Of a stretch of 59,061 nucleotides of DNA, positions 52,484 through 59,061 are shown piece after piece; position 1 is the first letter of the stretch, and each line of letters starts with the position of its first letter. This stretch comes from an uncultured Chromatiaceae bacterium (GTDB taxonomy: Bacteria; Pseudomonadota; Gammaproteobacteria; Tenderiales; Tenderiaceae): the NCBI GenBank assembly GCA_947259785.1, contig CAMYNQ010000004.1, forward strand, positions 1 through 59,061, in the 5' to 3' direction. The notes under the pieces are model-generated. The model was not told where the DNA came from, ran no database searches, and was given only the letters and a program-made list of their open reading frames with translations. Both the position numbers and the translations under genes were made by a program.

Positions 52484-53680
52484 ATGTTTGGATTTCTAAA
52501 AAGCTTGTTTGGTGGGGCCAAACCAGCGCCTTTGTTTGAGCGTATCGGTGGTGAAGCGGCTGTTAATGCTGCGGTTGATGTTTTTTATCGCAAGGTGCTG
52601 GCGGATGATCGTATCAACCAGTTTTTTGAAGGTGTGGATATGGACAAGCAGTCGGCCAAGCAAAAAGCTTTCTTGACTATGGCCCTGGGTGGTCCAACCA
52701 ACTACACGGGCAAGGACATGCGTCTGGGCCATGCCCACCTGGTTGAGAAAGGGTTGAACGGCTCGCATTTTGATGCTGTCATGGAAAACCTGGCTGCTAC
52801 GTTGACCGAACTGGGCGTGCCCGCTGATCTGATCGGCGAAGCAGCTGCGATTGCCGAAAGCACTCGCGCTGATGTGTTGGCAGGTTATACCGCAGAAGAA
52901 AAGGCGGCCATGGGTGGAGACAAGAGCCTGTATGAGCGTATCGGTGGTGATGCGGCGGTCAACGCTGCCGTAGATGTTTTCTACCGCAAGGTGCTGGCAG
53001 ATGATCGCATTAATATGTTCTTTGAAGGTGTGGACATGGGCAAGCAGTCTGCCAAGCAAAAGGCCTTCCTGACCATGGCCCTGGGTGGCCCAAGCAATTA
53101 TACCGGCAGGGACATGCGCCTGGGCCATGCCCACTTGGTGGAAAAGGGGCTGAATGGCTCGCATTTTGATGCTGTCATGGAAAACCTGGCTGCTACGCTG
53201 ACCGAACTGGGCGTGCCCGCTGATCTGATTGGCGAAGCGGCTGCGATTGCCGAAAGTACTCGCGCCGACGTGCTGGCAGGATATACCGATGAAGAGAAGG
53301 CGACCATCCCAGGTAATCAAAGTCTTTATGAACGTATCGGTGGTGATGCGGCGGTCAATGCGGCGGTTGATGTATTCTATCGCAAGGTGCTGGCGGATGA
53401 TCGCATCAACATGTTCTTTGAAGGTGTGGATATGGACAAGCAGTCGGCCAAGCAAAAGGCCTTCCTGACTATGGCCCTGGGTGGCCCAAGCAACTACAGC
53501 GGCAAAGACATGCGTGAAGGACATGCCCATCTGGTGGCTAAAGGTTTGAACGACTCGCATTTTGACGCGGTGATGGAAAACCTGGGAGCCACGCTGACTG
53601 AGCTGGGTGTGCCTGGAGATCTGATCGCCGAAGCGGCTGCGATTGCTGAAAGCACACGTAACGATGTGCTGGGTAAATAA
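52484..53680 (+). CDS. Triple-domain truncated hemoglobin (group 1)
   Basis: The 398-residue protein contains three tandem group-1 truncated globins of exactly 132 residues spacing (starts about 17, 149 and 281) after a short N-terminal stretch (MFGFLKSLFGG) that may form an amphipathic membrane helix. Each unit has ERIGGxAAVNAAVDVFYRKV (B10 Tyr), NxFFEGVDM (CD1 Phe), and RxGHAHLVxKGLN with the proximal His in GHAHL. Truncated hemoglobins bind O2 or NO and can detoxify NO. Three fused units are rare. Units 1 and 2 are nearly identical; unit 3 is more diverged at its end (MREGHAHLVAKGLNDSHF). It has its own terminator. Confidence 0.92.
   Translation: MFGFLKSLFGGAKPAPLFERIGGEAAVNAAVDVFYRKVLADDRINQFFEGVDMDKQSAKQKAFLTMALGGPTNYTGKDMRLGHAHLVEKGLNGSHFDAVMENLAATLTELGVPADLIGEAAAIAESTRADVLAGYTAEEKAAMGGDKSLYERIGGDAAVNAAVDVFYRKVLADDRINMFFEGVDMGKQSAKQKAFLTMALGGPSNYTGRDMRLGHAHLVEKGLNGSHFDAVMENLAATLTELGVPADLIGEAAAIAESTRADVLAGYTDEEKATIPGNQSLYERIGGDAAVNAAVDVFYRKVLADDRINMFFEGVDMDKQSAKQKAFLTMALGGPSNYSGKDMREGHAHLVAKGLNDSHFDAVMENLGATLTELGVPGDLIAEAAAIAESTRNDVLGK
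52532..53680 (+). repeat. Three tandem 396-bp globin repeats
   Basis: Repeat starts lie at 52532, 52928 and 53324, exactly 396 bp apart. Long identical DNA stretches between units (for example around GATCGCATCAACATGTTC) show recent in-frame duplication rather than fusion of old paralogues. Gene conversion could also keep them alike. Confidence 0.9.
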
Positions 53681-53702
53681 GTCCTAGCGCTAAAAGCAAA
53701 AT

Positions 53703-53738
53703 AAAAGGCGCTGCCTGGTAACGGGTAGCGCCTTTTTC
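53703..53738 (+). terminator. Terminator after the globin gene
   Basis: AAAAGGCGCT...AGCGCCTTTTT forms a strong stem with flanking A and T tracts, placed 23 bases after the stop codon. It can also end the minus-strand chemoreceptor remnant. Confidence 0.85.
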
Positions 53739-53756
53739 GTTTTTATAGTGCCAGGT

Positions 53757-54059
53757 TTATATTTTGAATTTATGCACCATCGTTGATAGATCATTGGTTA
53801 GCTGATCAAGTTGTTGGCAGGTAATGTTTAGCTTTAGGGTGTCATCCGTGCTGCGTTCACAAACGTTGTAGATGTTGCTGATGTTACAGCTCATCTCTTC
53901 GGCAACTGAGCTTTGTTGTAGTGCGGCAGAGGCAATCCCATCGCTTATTTCATCAATCTGCTGGATCATTTTTGATGCATTCTGGGCGGTGGATCGCAGT
54001 TTTTCTATCATCGCCTGAATTTGTTCAGTAGAGTTTTGGGTTTGCTTGTTCAATAGTTG
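53757..54059 (-). pseudogene. C-terminal remnant of a chemoreceptor
   Basis: The frame reads LLNKQTQNSTEQIQAMIEKL, then SDGIASAALQQSSVAEEMSC and a coiled end, which is the C-terminal signalling tail of methyl-accepting chemotaxis proteins. Those are usually over 500 residues; here only about 100 remain, with no membrane or sensor domain. The homology stops next to an ATTACGGGGACA motif (54062-54073) and the gltX promoter region. It starts with TTG in the track, which is not a real start. It is almost certainly non-functional. Confidence 0.8.
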
Positions 54060-54061
54060 TT

Positions 54062-54073
54062 TGTCCCCGTAAT
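54062..54073 (-). repeat. ATTACGGGGACA motif at the chemoreceptor break
   Basis: Read on the minus strand, this string lies immediately beyond the chemoreceptor remnant. ACGGGGACA differs from the ACGGGGTCA core of the other scars by one base. Such ACGGGGACA strings are familiar around REP-associated transposase elements, from general knowledge of proteobacterial intergenic DNA. Confidence 0.4.
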
Positions 54074-54147
54074 TTCTATCCGGATTTGCTAGAATGGCGG
54101 GCTTTTCTTATAGAACTATTGTGTTAACAAGGATTTAAGGCACTGAA

Positions 54148-55551
54148 ATGACGGTACGCACCCGCTTTGCCCCCAGCCCGACTGGCTATCTTCACATTGG
54201 CGGCGCCCGCACGGCGCTGTTTTCCTGGCTTTATGCACGCAAGCACGGCGGCCGTTTTGTGCTGCGTATCGAGGACACTGACCTTGAACGTTCCACTGCT
54301 GAGTCGGTGAATGCCATTCTTGAAGGGATGACCTGGTTAGGTTTGGAATACGATGAAGGGCCGTTTTATCAGACCGACCGTTTTGAGCGTTACAAAGAGG
54401 TCATCCAGCAGCTGCTCGATCAGGGTGACGCCTATTATTGCTATTGCTCCAAGGAAGAGCTGGACAGCATGCGCGAACAGCAGATGGCCAATAAGCAGAA
54501 GCCGCGTTACAACAGCAAGTGTCGTGATAGTACTGAGGTACGCGAGGGTGTTGAGCCGGTGATTCGTTTCCGTAATCCCATTGATGGTGAAGTGGTGATT
54601 GATGATCTGATCAAGGGCAGGGTAGTGATCAAAAATAGTGAGCTGGATGACTTGGTCATCGCTCGTCCTGATGGCTCGCCGACCTACAACCTGACTGTTG
54701 TGGTCGACGATGCTGACATGAAGATGGATTACGTTATCCGTGGCGATGATCACCTCAATAATACTCCGCGGCAGATCAACATCCTCAAAGCCCTAAATAT
54801 TGAACCGCCCAAGTACGCCCATGTGCCGATGATCTTGGGAGGTGACGGCAAGCGTCTGTCCAAGCGTCATGGCGCGGTGAGCGTTATGTCGTATCGTGAA
54901 GATGGTTTTCTGCCTGAGGTGGTACTGAATTATCTGGTGCGCCTGGGTTGGTCTCATGGCGACCAGGAAGTGTTTTCGTTGGATGAGATGATCAATCTGT
55001 TCAGTCTGGAGGCTTGCAATAAAGCCGCCTCGACCTTTAACCAGGAAAAGCTGTTGTGGTTGAATCATCAGTACATCATGAATTCTGATCCTGCCCATGT
55101 TGCCCATCACCTTAGTTATCATTTGGGCAATATTGATATTGATCCCACCACTGGCCCAGAGATTCTTGAGGTAATCAAGGCGCAGTGTGAAAAGGCCAAG
55201 ACTCTGGTTGATCTGGCCAAGGTGTGTGAGTTCTATTACCGTGACCCGGCTGAATACAATGCCAAGTCGGCTAAGAAGGCCTTTGCCGGTGGTGCTGCTA
55301 ATGTTTTGTCAGAGTTGCATGATGCGATGGATGGCATGGATGATTGGAGTCGTGAATCAATTCACGCAGTCTTACAACAGGTAGTGGACAAGCTTGAGGT
55401 TGGCTTTGGCAAGGTGGGTATGCCGGCGCGTCTGGCAGTGACTGGTGGCGCGCCGTCGCCAGATCTGGATTTGGTGATCTATCTGGTTGGCAAAGAGGCC
55501 TGTCTGCGTCGTTTTGTTATGGCGATTGAATTCATTAAGGCTGCTGCGTAA
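54148..55551 (+). CDS. gltX: Glutamyl-tRNA synthetase
   Basis: GltX charges tRNA-Glu. The class I motifs are [20 protein letters not shown] (HIGH-type, about 5-24) and [18 protein letters not shown] (KMSKS-type, about 232-249). The anticodon-binding domain fills the C-terminal part. Length 467 is normal. It is followed 11 bases later by glnS, and a tRNA-Glu gene lies just beyond that. Confidence 0.96.
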   Translation: MTVRTRFAPSPTGYLHIGGARTALFSWLYARKHGGRFVLRIEDTDLERSTAESVNAILEGMTWLGLEYDEGPFYQTDRFERYKEVIQQLLDQGDAYYCYCSKEELDSMREQQMANKQKPRYNSKCRDSTEVREGVEPVIRFRNPIDGEVVIDDLIKGRVVIKNSELDDLVIARPDGSPTYNLTVVVDDADMKMDYVIRGDDHLNNTPRQINILKALNIEPPKYAHVPMILGGDGKRLSKRHGAVSVMSYREDGFLPEVVLNYLVRLGWSHGDQEVFSLDEMINLFSLEACNKAASTFNQEKLLWLNHQYIMNSDPAHVAHHLSYHLGNIDIDPTTGPEILEVIKAQCEKAKTLVDLAKVCEFYYRDPAEYNAKSAKKAFAGGAANVLSELHDAMDGMDDWSRESIHAVLQQVVDKLEVGFGKVGMPARLAVTGGAPSPDLDLVIYLVGKEACLRRFVMAIEFIKAAA

Positions 55552-55562
55552 GGACTATTGCA

Positions 55563-57251
55563 ATGAGCGAAACCAATACTCCAACTAATTTTATCCGCCA
55601 GATTATTGATGAAGATCTGGCTTCAGGTAAACATAACAATATTGTCACCCGTTTTCCGCCTGAACCGAACGGTTATCTGCACATCGGTCATGCTAAGTCG
55701 ATTGCCCTGAATTTTGGTATTGCTGAAGATTATAAGGGTGGCTGTAATCTGCGTTTTGATGATACCAATCCGCACAAAGAAGACATGGAGTTCGTCGCAT
55801 CCATTCAGGATGATGTTAAATGGTTGGGTTTTCAGTGGGCCGGTCAGCCATATTACGCCTCTAACTATTTCGATAAGTTGTATGAGTTTGCCATTGAGTT
55901 AATTAATACGGGTAAAGCCTATGTTTGTGAACTGAGTGCGGATGAAACACGTGAATATCGTGGCTCGTTGAAACAACCGGGTAAGGATAGTCCATTCCGT
56001 AATCGTTCGGTGGCAGATAATCTCGATCAATTCGAACGCATGAAAAATGGTGAGTTTGAGGATGGTGCCAAGGTGTTGCGGGCCAAGATCGATATGACCT
56101 CAGCGAATATTAACCTGCGTGATCCGATGCTGTATCGCATCCGTCATGGTGTGGTTCACCATCAAACGGGTAAGGCCTGGTGCATCTATCCTATGTATGA
56201 TTTTACTCACCCCATCAGCGATGCCCTGGAGGGGATTACCCACTCTATTTGTACCTTGGAGTTCGAGGATCACCGCCCGCTCTATGATTGGGTGCTGGAT
56301 AATATTTCAATTGATTGCCATCCACAGCAGATTGAGTTTTCGCGTCTGAACCTGGAATATACGGTGCTGAGCAAACGTAAGCTGACCCAGTTGGTGTCAG
56401 AAGGTTTTGTCGAAGGCTGGGATGACCCGCGCATGCCGACTATTGCCGGTGTTCGCCGCCGTGGTTATACCCCGGCAGCACTGCGCGAGTTCTGTCGGCG
56501 CATCGGTGTCACCAAGAGTGAAGGTACAGTGGAGATGGAGTTGTTGGAAAATACGCTTCGCGAAGATCTTAATGTTAATGCGCCTCGACGCATGGGTGTG
56601 CTGGAGCCACTGAAGGTAGTTATTACTAATTACCCTGAAGGGCAGGTGGAAGAGCTGGAGTCACCCAATCATCCGCAGGATGAGCGCTTTGGTGCGCGCA
56701 AGACACCATTCTGCAAGGAGGTCTATATCGAACAGGAGGATTTCCGCGAAGAGGCCAACAAGAAATACAAACGTCTGGTTATGGGTAAAGCGGTGCGGTT
56801 ACGTAATGCCTACATTATTCAGTGTGATGAGGTGATTAAGGACGCTCATGGCGATGTGATCGAGCTGCACTGTAGCTATGTGCCGGACTCTATTGGTCAG
56901 ACGCCCGAGGGTGCGCCTAAGCCGCGTGGTGTGATTCATTGGGTCTCAGCTCGTCACGGCATCAATGCCGAGGTGCGCATGTATGATCGCCTGTTTGCCC
57001 ATCCATCGCCCGATGCCGAAGCGAATAAGGAAGGTAAGGCCTTTACCGAATTCCTCAACCCGGGTTCATTGCGCAGTTTGACTCAGTGCGTGCTTGAGCC
57101 AGCGCTGGCCGAGGCCAAACCGGGTGAGGTGTTTCAGTTTGAACGGCAGGGTTATTTCTGTGCCGATGCCGACCATGCTCACGGCAGGCCCGTGTTTAAT
57201 CGTACTGTCACCCTGCGTGATACCTGGGCCAAAACTGAGAAAAAAGGCTAG
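55563..57251 (+). CDS. glnS: Glutaminyl-tRNA synthetase
   Basis: GlnS charges tRNA-Gln directly, so this organism need not rely on the GatCAB route. Motifs are [20 protein letters not shown] (HIGH, about 30-49), [14 protein letters not shown] and [20 protein letters not shown] (KMSKS-type, about 262-281). The two-barrel anticodon domain makes up the C-terminal part. Length 562 matches E. coli. It sits in an operon with gltX, its ancestral relative. Confidence 0.97.
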   Translation: MSETNTPTNFIRQIIDEDLASGKHNNIVTRFPPEPNGYLHIGHAKSIALNFGIAEDYKGGCNLRFDDTNPHKEDMEFVASIQDDVKWLGFQWAGQPYYASNYFDKLYEFAIELINTGKAYVCELSADETREYRGSLKQPGKDSPFRNRSVADNLDQFERMKNGEFEDGAKVLRAKIDMTSANINLRDPMLYRIRHGVVHHQTGKAWCIYPMYDFTHPISDALEGITHSICTLEFEDHRPLYDWVLDNISIDCHPQQIEFSRLNLEYTVLSKRKLTQLVSEGFVEGWDDPRMPTIAGVRRRGYTPAALREFCRRIGVTKSEGTVEMELLENTLREDLNVNAPRRMGVLEPLKVVITNYPEGQVEELESPNHPQDERFGARKTPFCKEVYIEQEDFREEANKKYKRLVMGKAVRLRNAYIIQCDEVIKDAHGDVIELHCSYVPDSIGQTPEGAPKPRGVIHWVSARHGINAEVRMYDRLFAHPSPDAEANKEGKAFTEFLNPGSLRSLTQCVLEPALAEAKPGEVFQFERQGYFCADADHAHGRPVFNRTVTLRDTWAKTEKKG

Positions 57252-57296
57252 TTGAGAAAGAATTCTAAAAAAGTGCCAGAAAACTAAGATTCTCTC

Positions 57297-57325
57297 TTGA
57301 CGCAATTGTTTTGCCCTCGTAGAAT
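57297..57325 (+). promoter_or_regulatory. Promoter of the tRNA-Ala/tRNA-Glu unit
   Basis: TTGACG (57297-57302) and TAGAAT (57320-57325) are 17 bases apart, with a GC-rich discriminator (ACGCC) typical of stringently controlled stable-RNA promoters. The stretch TAGAATACGCC is shared with the tRNA-Lys promoter at 14170. Confidence 0.8.
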
Positions 57326-57338
57326 ACGCCTCTCTTTC

Positions 57339-57414
57339 GGGGCTATAGCTCAGCTGGGAGAGCGCTACACTGGCAGTGTAGAGGTCGGCGGTTCGATCCC
57401 GCCTAGCTCCACCA
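57339..57414 (+). tRNA. tRNA-Ala (GGC)
   Basis: The cloverleaf begins GGGGCTATAGCTCAGCTGGG, has an anticodon stem-loop ACACTGGCAGTGT with anticodon GGC, a T-arm GTTCGATCC and an encoded CCA. 76 bases. Confidence 0.98.
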
Positions 57415-57432
57415 GGACACAAGGTTTCGTGT

Positions 57433-57508
57433 GTCCCCATCGTCTAGAGGCCTAGGACACCGCCCTTTCACGGCGGTAACAGGGGTTCGAATCCCCTTGG
57501 GGACGCCA
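57433..57508 (+). tRNA. tRNA-Glu (UUC)
   Basis: The cloverleaf begins GTCCCCATCGTCTAGAGGCC, has anticodon loop CTTTCAC with anticodon TTC, a T-arm GTTCGAATC and ends with GCCA, CCA encoded. 76 bases. It is 18 bases after tRNA-Ala, on the same transcript. Confidence 0.98.
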
Positions 57509-57522
57509 ATTTATTGGTACTA

Positions 57523-57563
57523 AGAAAAAGGGTTTGCAGAGATGCAAGCCCTTTTTCTTTTTT
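57523..57563 (+). terminator. Terminator of the tRNA unit
   Basis: AAAGGGTTTGCA-GAGA-TGCAAGCCCTTT with a following T-rich tract forms a strong stem-loop. The roughly 200 bases after it, up to 57763, show no gene. Confidence 0.85.
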
Positions 57564-57763
57564 ACGTACGGAAATCGTATGGAAAGATGTTTACCTTCTT
57601 CTGAATTATTTTTGTAAGTCCAAGCCAAGCAGTTTCTGTTGGCGTACGACAGTACTCTAAATGAACAAGTGCGTATAAGTAAGACCTGAAACTATTCCAA
57701 GCATAAAATAGTGCCGTCAGATTGAATTCCGAATGTTGCAACTAAGTTATTGCTGTAATCCGG

Positions 57764-58180
57764 TTAACGTTTTTTCTTAGTAGCAGTCGCTTTTACCTTG
57801 GGTTTAGTCTCTAGCTTTTTCTTGGTTGCGACCACCTTCTTGGGTTTTGGTGCCGGTTTTTTGGGTGTTGGCGCTGTTTTCTTTACAGCCTTTTCCTGTT
57901 CAGCCACTCTCTTTTTCATTTCCTTCAGGCCTTTTTCCAGGCGTTGAACAGTGGCCTTACGTTGCTGCACTCTTGTATCCCAGCGTTTGATGGCAAGCTC
58001 TTTTTCTTTTTTGCTAGTTGCCACTTCAACCTTGGCCTGCGCAATAAGCCTCTCTTGCTCTTTGATCGTGGCCGCGACCGAAGCTGCCTTTTGGCTACGC
58101 AATTTGTCTACGTTAGAGACCAGTTTGGCTGATAGCTCTTTTTGCAGTGCCATTGCTTGGCTAAAGTCTTTGATCTCCAT
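57764..58180 (-). CDS. Coiled-coil protein with Lys/Pro/Ala-rich tail
   Basis: Residues 1-95 are a long predicted helix or coiled coil (FSQAMALQKELSAKLVSNVD; VQRLEKGLKEMKKRVAEQEK). Residues 98-138 are a basic Lys/Pro/Ala/Thr tail (TPKKPAPKPKKVVATKK). There is no signal peptide and no enzyme motif. The basic tail suggests nucleic-acid or polyanion binding, but that is inference. It is 11 bases downstream of the beta-helix gene in the same direction, so they may be co-transcribed. Confidence 0.65.
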   Translation of the reverse strand: MEIKDFSQAMALQKELSAKLVSNVDKLRSQKAASVAATIKEQERLIAQAKVEVATSKKEKELAIKRWDTRVQQRKATVQRLEKGLKEMKKRVAEQEKAVKKTAPTPKKPAPKPKKVVATKKKLETKPKVKATATKKKR

Positions 58181-58191
58181 TTCAACTCTCC

Positions 58192-59061
58192 TTATGTACG
58201 AATATTAAAATCAGTTAGCGGGGCGGGGGTGGTGGTCCCAACCCGAATAAAATCACCGGTGGTGATATTGCCCATTAGTGCGACGCGGTGACGATTGCCT
58301 AGTGACATGGCTTTGACCCCCAAATCTGCCTTGACGTGGTTGCCCATGGCAATCAGGTTCCTGCCCCATAACCGCACCGTGGCGGCGTCTTCCTGCGGCT
58401 CGGCACTGAGGTGTTCGCAGATATTGTTGTTGAAGGTGACCTTCTCGAAACGGAAGTCAATAAAGTCGTTAATGATCACGGGGAAAAATTCCACTAGATA
58501 ACTGCGCCCCGGACCACGGAAGCGATTATCGGTTACCACTGCGCTGCCAACCATCAATTCGAGGGTGATGTCATTAAAATCATAGTGAAGGGCAAACGGT
58601 CCTATCAGCATCAATGCACGATGTTCACGCTGCGCCTCCAGCACGTTCTGGCTGTAGTTGGTGTGGTTGTGACTAATATTACAGGAGGCGCACAGTCCCC
58701 CGATGCTAATGGCTGCGTTGTCTGTACCGAGGTTGGTCAGCGGGTTGATGCCTGTATCCAACACCTCGTTGCCTTCAATGCGCACCATGGAGTCTGACTC
58801 GAGGAAGATATGCTCAGTAAAGACGCTCAGGCCTAATTGAGCAAAACCACTATAGCCGCAATTGCGGACCCGGTTTTCCAGCACTTTGACAGTGGCAGCC
58901 ACCTCCAGGGTAATGCCGAGCAGTAGACAGCCACTGACGTTGTTGCCGCTGACAACAAGATTATCCTCTGACAGCGAGGTGATGCCCGCACCGCACATGT
59001 CGATGTGATTGTCGCAGACATGATTGCCTTCACCGCCATTGTGATAGGTGGCAAAGAAGAC
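58192..59061 (-). CDS. Right-handed beta-helix protein (5' end outside window)
   Basis: The frame is open from the window edge (VFFATYHNGGEGNHVCDNHI) to its stop at 58192, so the track start at 58998 is internal. The sequence is full of beta-helix rungs with the N-x-x-x-N/G pattern: LVVSGNNVSGCLLLGITL, VKVLENRVRNCGYSGFAQLG, VRIEGNEVLDTGINPLTN and SAVVTDNRFRGPGRSYLV, ending NHVKADLGVKAMSLGNRHRV. Such proteins are carbohydrate-active or structural, often exported. The N-terminus is missing, so neither signal peptide nor function can be judged. Conserved cysteines in several rungs are notable. Confidence 0.8.
   Translation of the reverse strand, partial: VFFATYHNGGEGNHVCDNHIDMCGAGITSLSEDNLVVSGNNVSGCLLLGITLEVAATVKVLENRVRNCGYSGFAQLGLSVFTEHIFLESDSMVRIEGNEVLDTGINPLTNLGTDNAAISIGGLCASCNISHNHTNYSQNVLEAQREHRALMLIGPFALHYDFNDITLELMVGSAVVTDNRFRGPGRSYLVEFFPVIINDFIDFRFEKVTFNNNICEHLSAEPQEDAATVRLWGRNLIAMGNHVKADLGVKAMSLGNRHRVALMGNITTGDFIRVGTTTPAPLTDFNIRT

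Noticed and set aside
52496-53560. 354-residue ORF on the minus strand
   Set aside because: It is the exact antisense of the triple globin; the three-fold repeat keeps the opposite frame open. No ribosome-binding site or family resemblance.
1-59061. CRISPR arrays, rRNA operons, intact insertion sequences, prophage genes, toxin-antitoxin pairs
   Set aside because: None was seen on reading both strands; the repeats present are the globin units, the tolA and HU tails, the nhaR block and the GGGGTCA-type motifs.

Overview
The window is chromosomal DNA from a gammaproteobacterium outside the Enterobacteriaceae. Evidence: gloB-yafS-rnhA-dnaQ in the E. coli order, ruvCAB next to ybgC-tolQRAB-pal-cpoB, a glutaminyl-tRNA synthetase beside gltX, tRNA genes with encoded CCA, and Mrp and NhaR-type sodium genes that fit a marine, saline or alkaline relative of the sulfur- or methane-oxidising groups. 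I cannot name a genus. Most of the window is ordinary core genome. Accessory or disturbed DNA lies at about 19.4-20.4 kb, 37.8-41.8 kb and 53.7-54.1 kb.

Layout. 0-4.2 kb: arsR-arsM arsenic module, small unknown genes, a MocA-like nucleotidyltransferase and a lipoprotein. 4.3-14.3 kb: yebC-ruvC-ruvA-ruvB, ybgC-tolQRAB-pal-cpoB, queE-queC and tRNA-Lys, all on the plus strand. 14.3-19.9 kb: copper chaperones (Sco, PCuAC), a lysine-tailed HU-like protein, Slt transglycosylase, a DUF523/DUF1722 protein and a DUF5658 membrane protein. 19.9-27.8 kb: the remnant of a NhaD antiporter, then a ten-gene Mrp/Mnh-type Na+/H+ antiporter operon. 28.0-34.5 kb: an AddB-like/AddA-like nuclease-helicase pair and SirB2. 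34.6-37.8 kb: a periplasmic binding protein and a CHASE-type histidine kinase. 37.8-41.8 kb: a kinase remnant, nhaR, a duplicated nhaR 5' end with its palindromic operator, a short CcoN-like protein, a 25-residue membrane peptide, an HPF-like protein and a Bax-inhibitor-1 protein. 41.8-49.6 kb: S4 protein, DnaQ-like exonuclease, prc, mltD, gloB, yafS-like, rnhA, dnaQ. 49.8-53.7 kb: ankyrin-repeat lipoprotein, TerB-like protein and a truncated hemoglobin made of three tandem globin units. 53.8-57.6 kb: a chemoreceptor remnant, gltX, glnS, tRNA-Ala, tRNA-Glu. The window ends inside a beta-helix protein gene.

The most unusual features are these. (1) About 240 bp comprising the first ~47 codons of nhaR, its divergent promoter and a perfect palindrome TTCGTAT-A-ATACGAA is present twice. 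The second copy carries a dead nhaR fragment and lies just upstream of the HPF/BI-1 genes, which suggests one NhaR-type switch controls two cassettes. (2) Three gene remnants (nhaD, a histidine kinase, a chemoreceptor) each end at or close to a GGGGTCA/GGGGACA-type motif, and a pair of the same motifs forms an 88-bp inverted-repeat element at 41.6 kb. This pattern looks like scars of one mobile repeat family. (3) A 398-residue protein contains three near-identical group-1 truncated hemoglobins. (4) arsR appears to be expressed from a leaderless transcript whose operator covers the start codon. No CRISPR array, rRNA, intact insertion sequence or prophage was seen.
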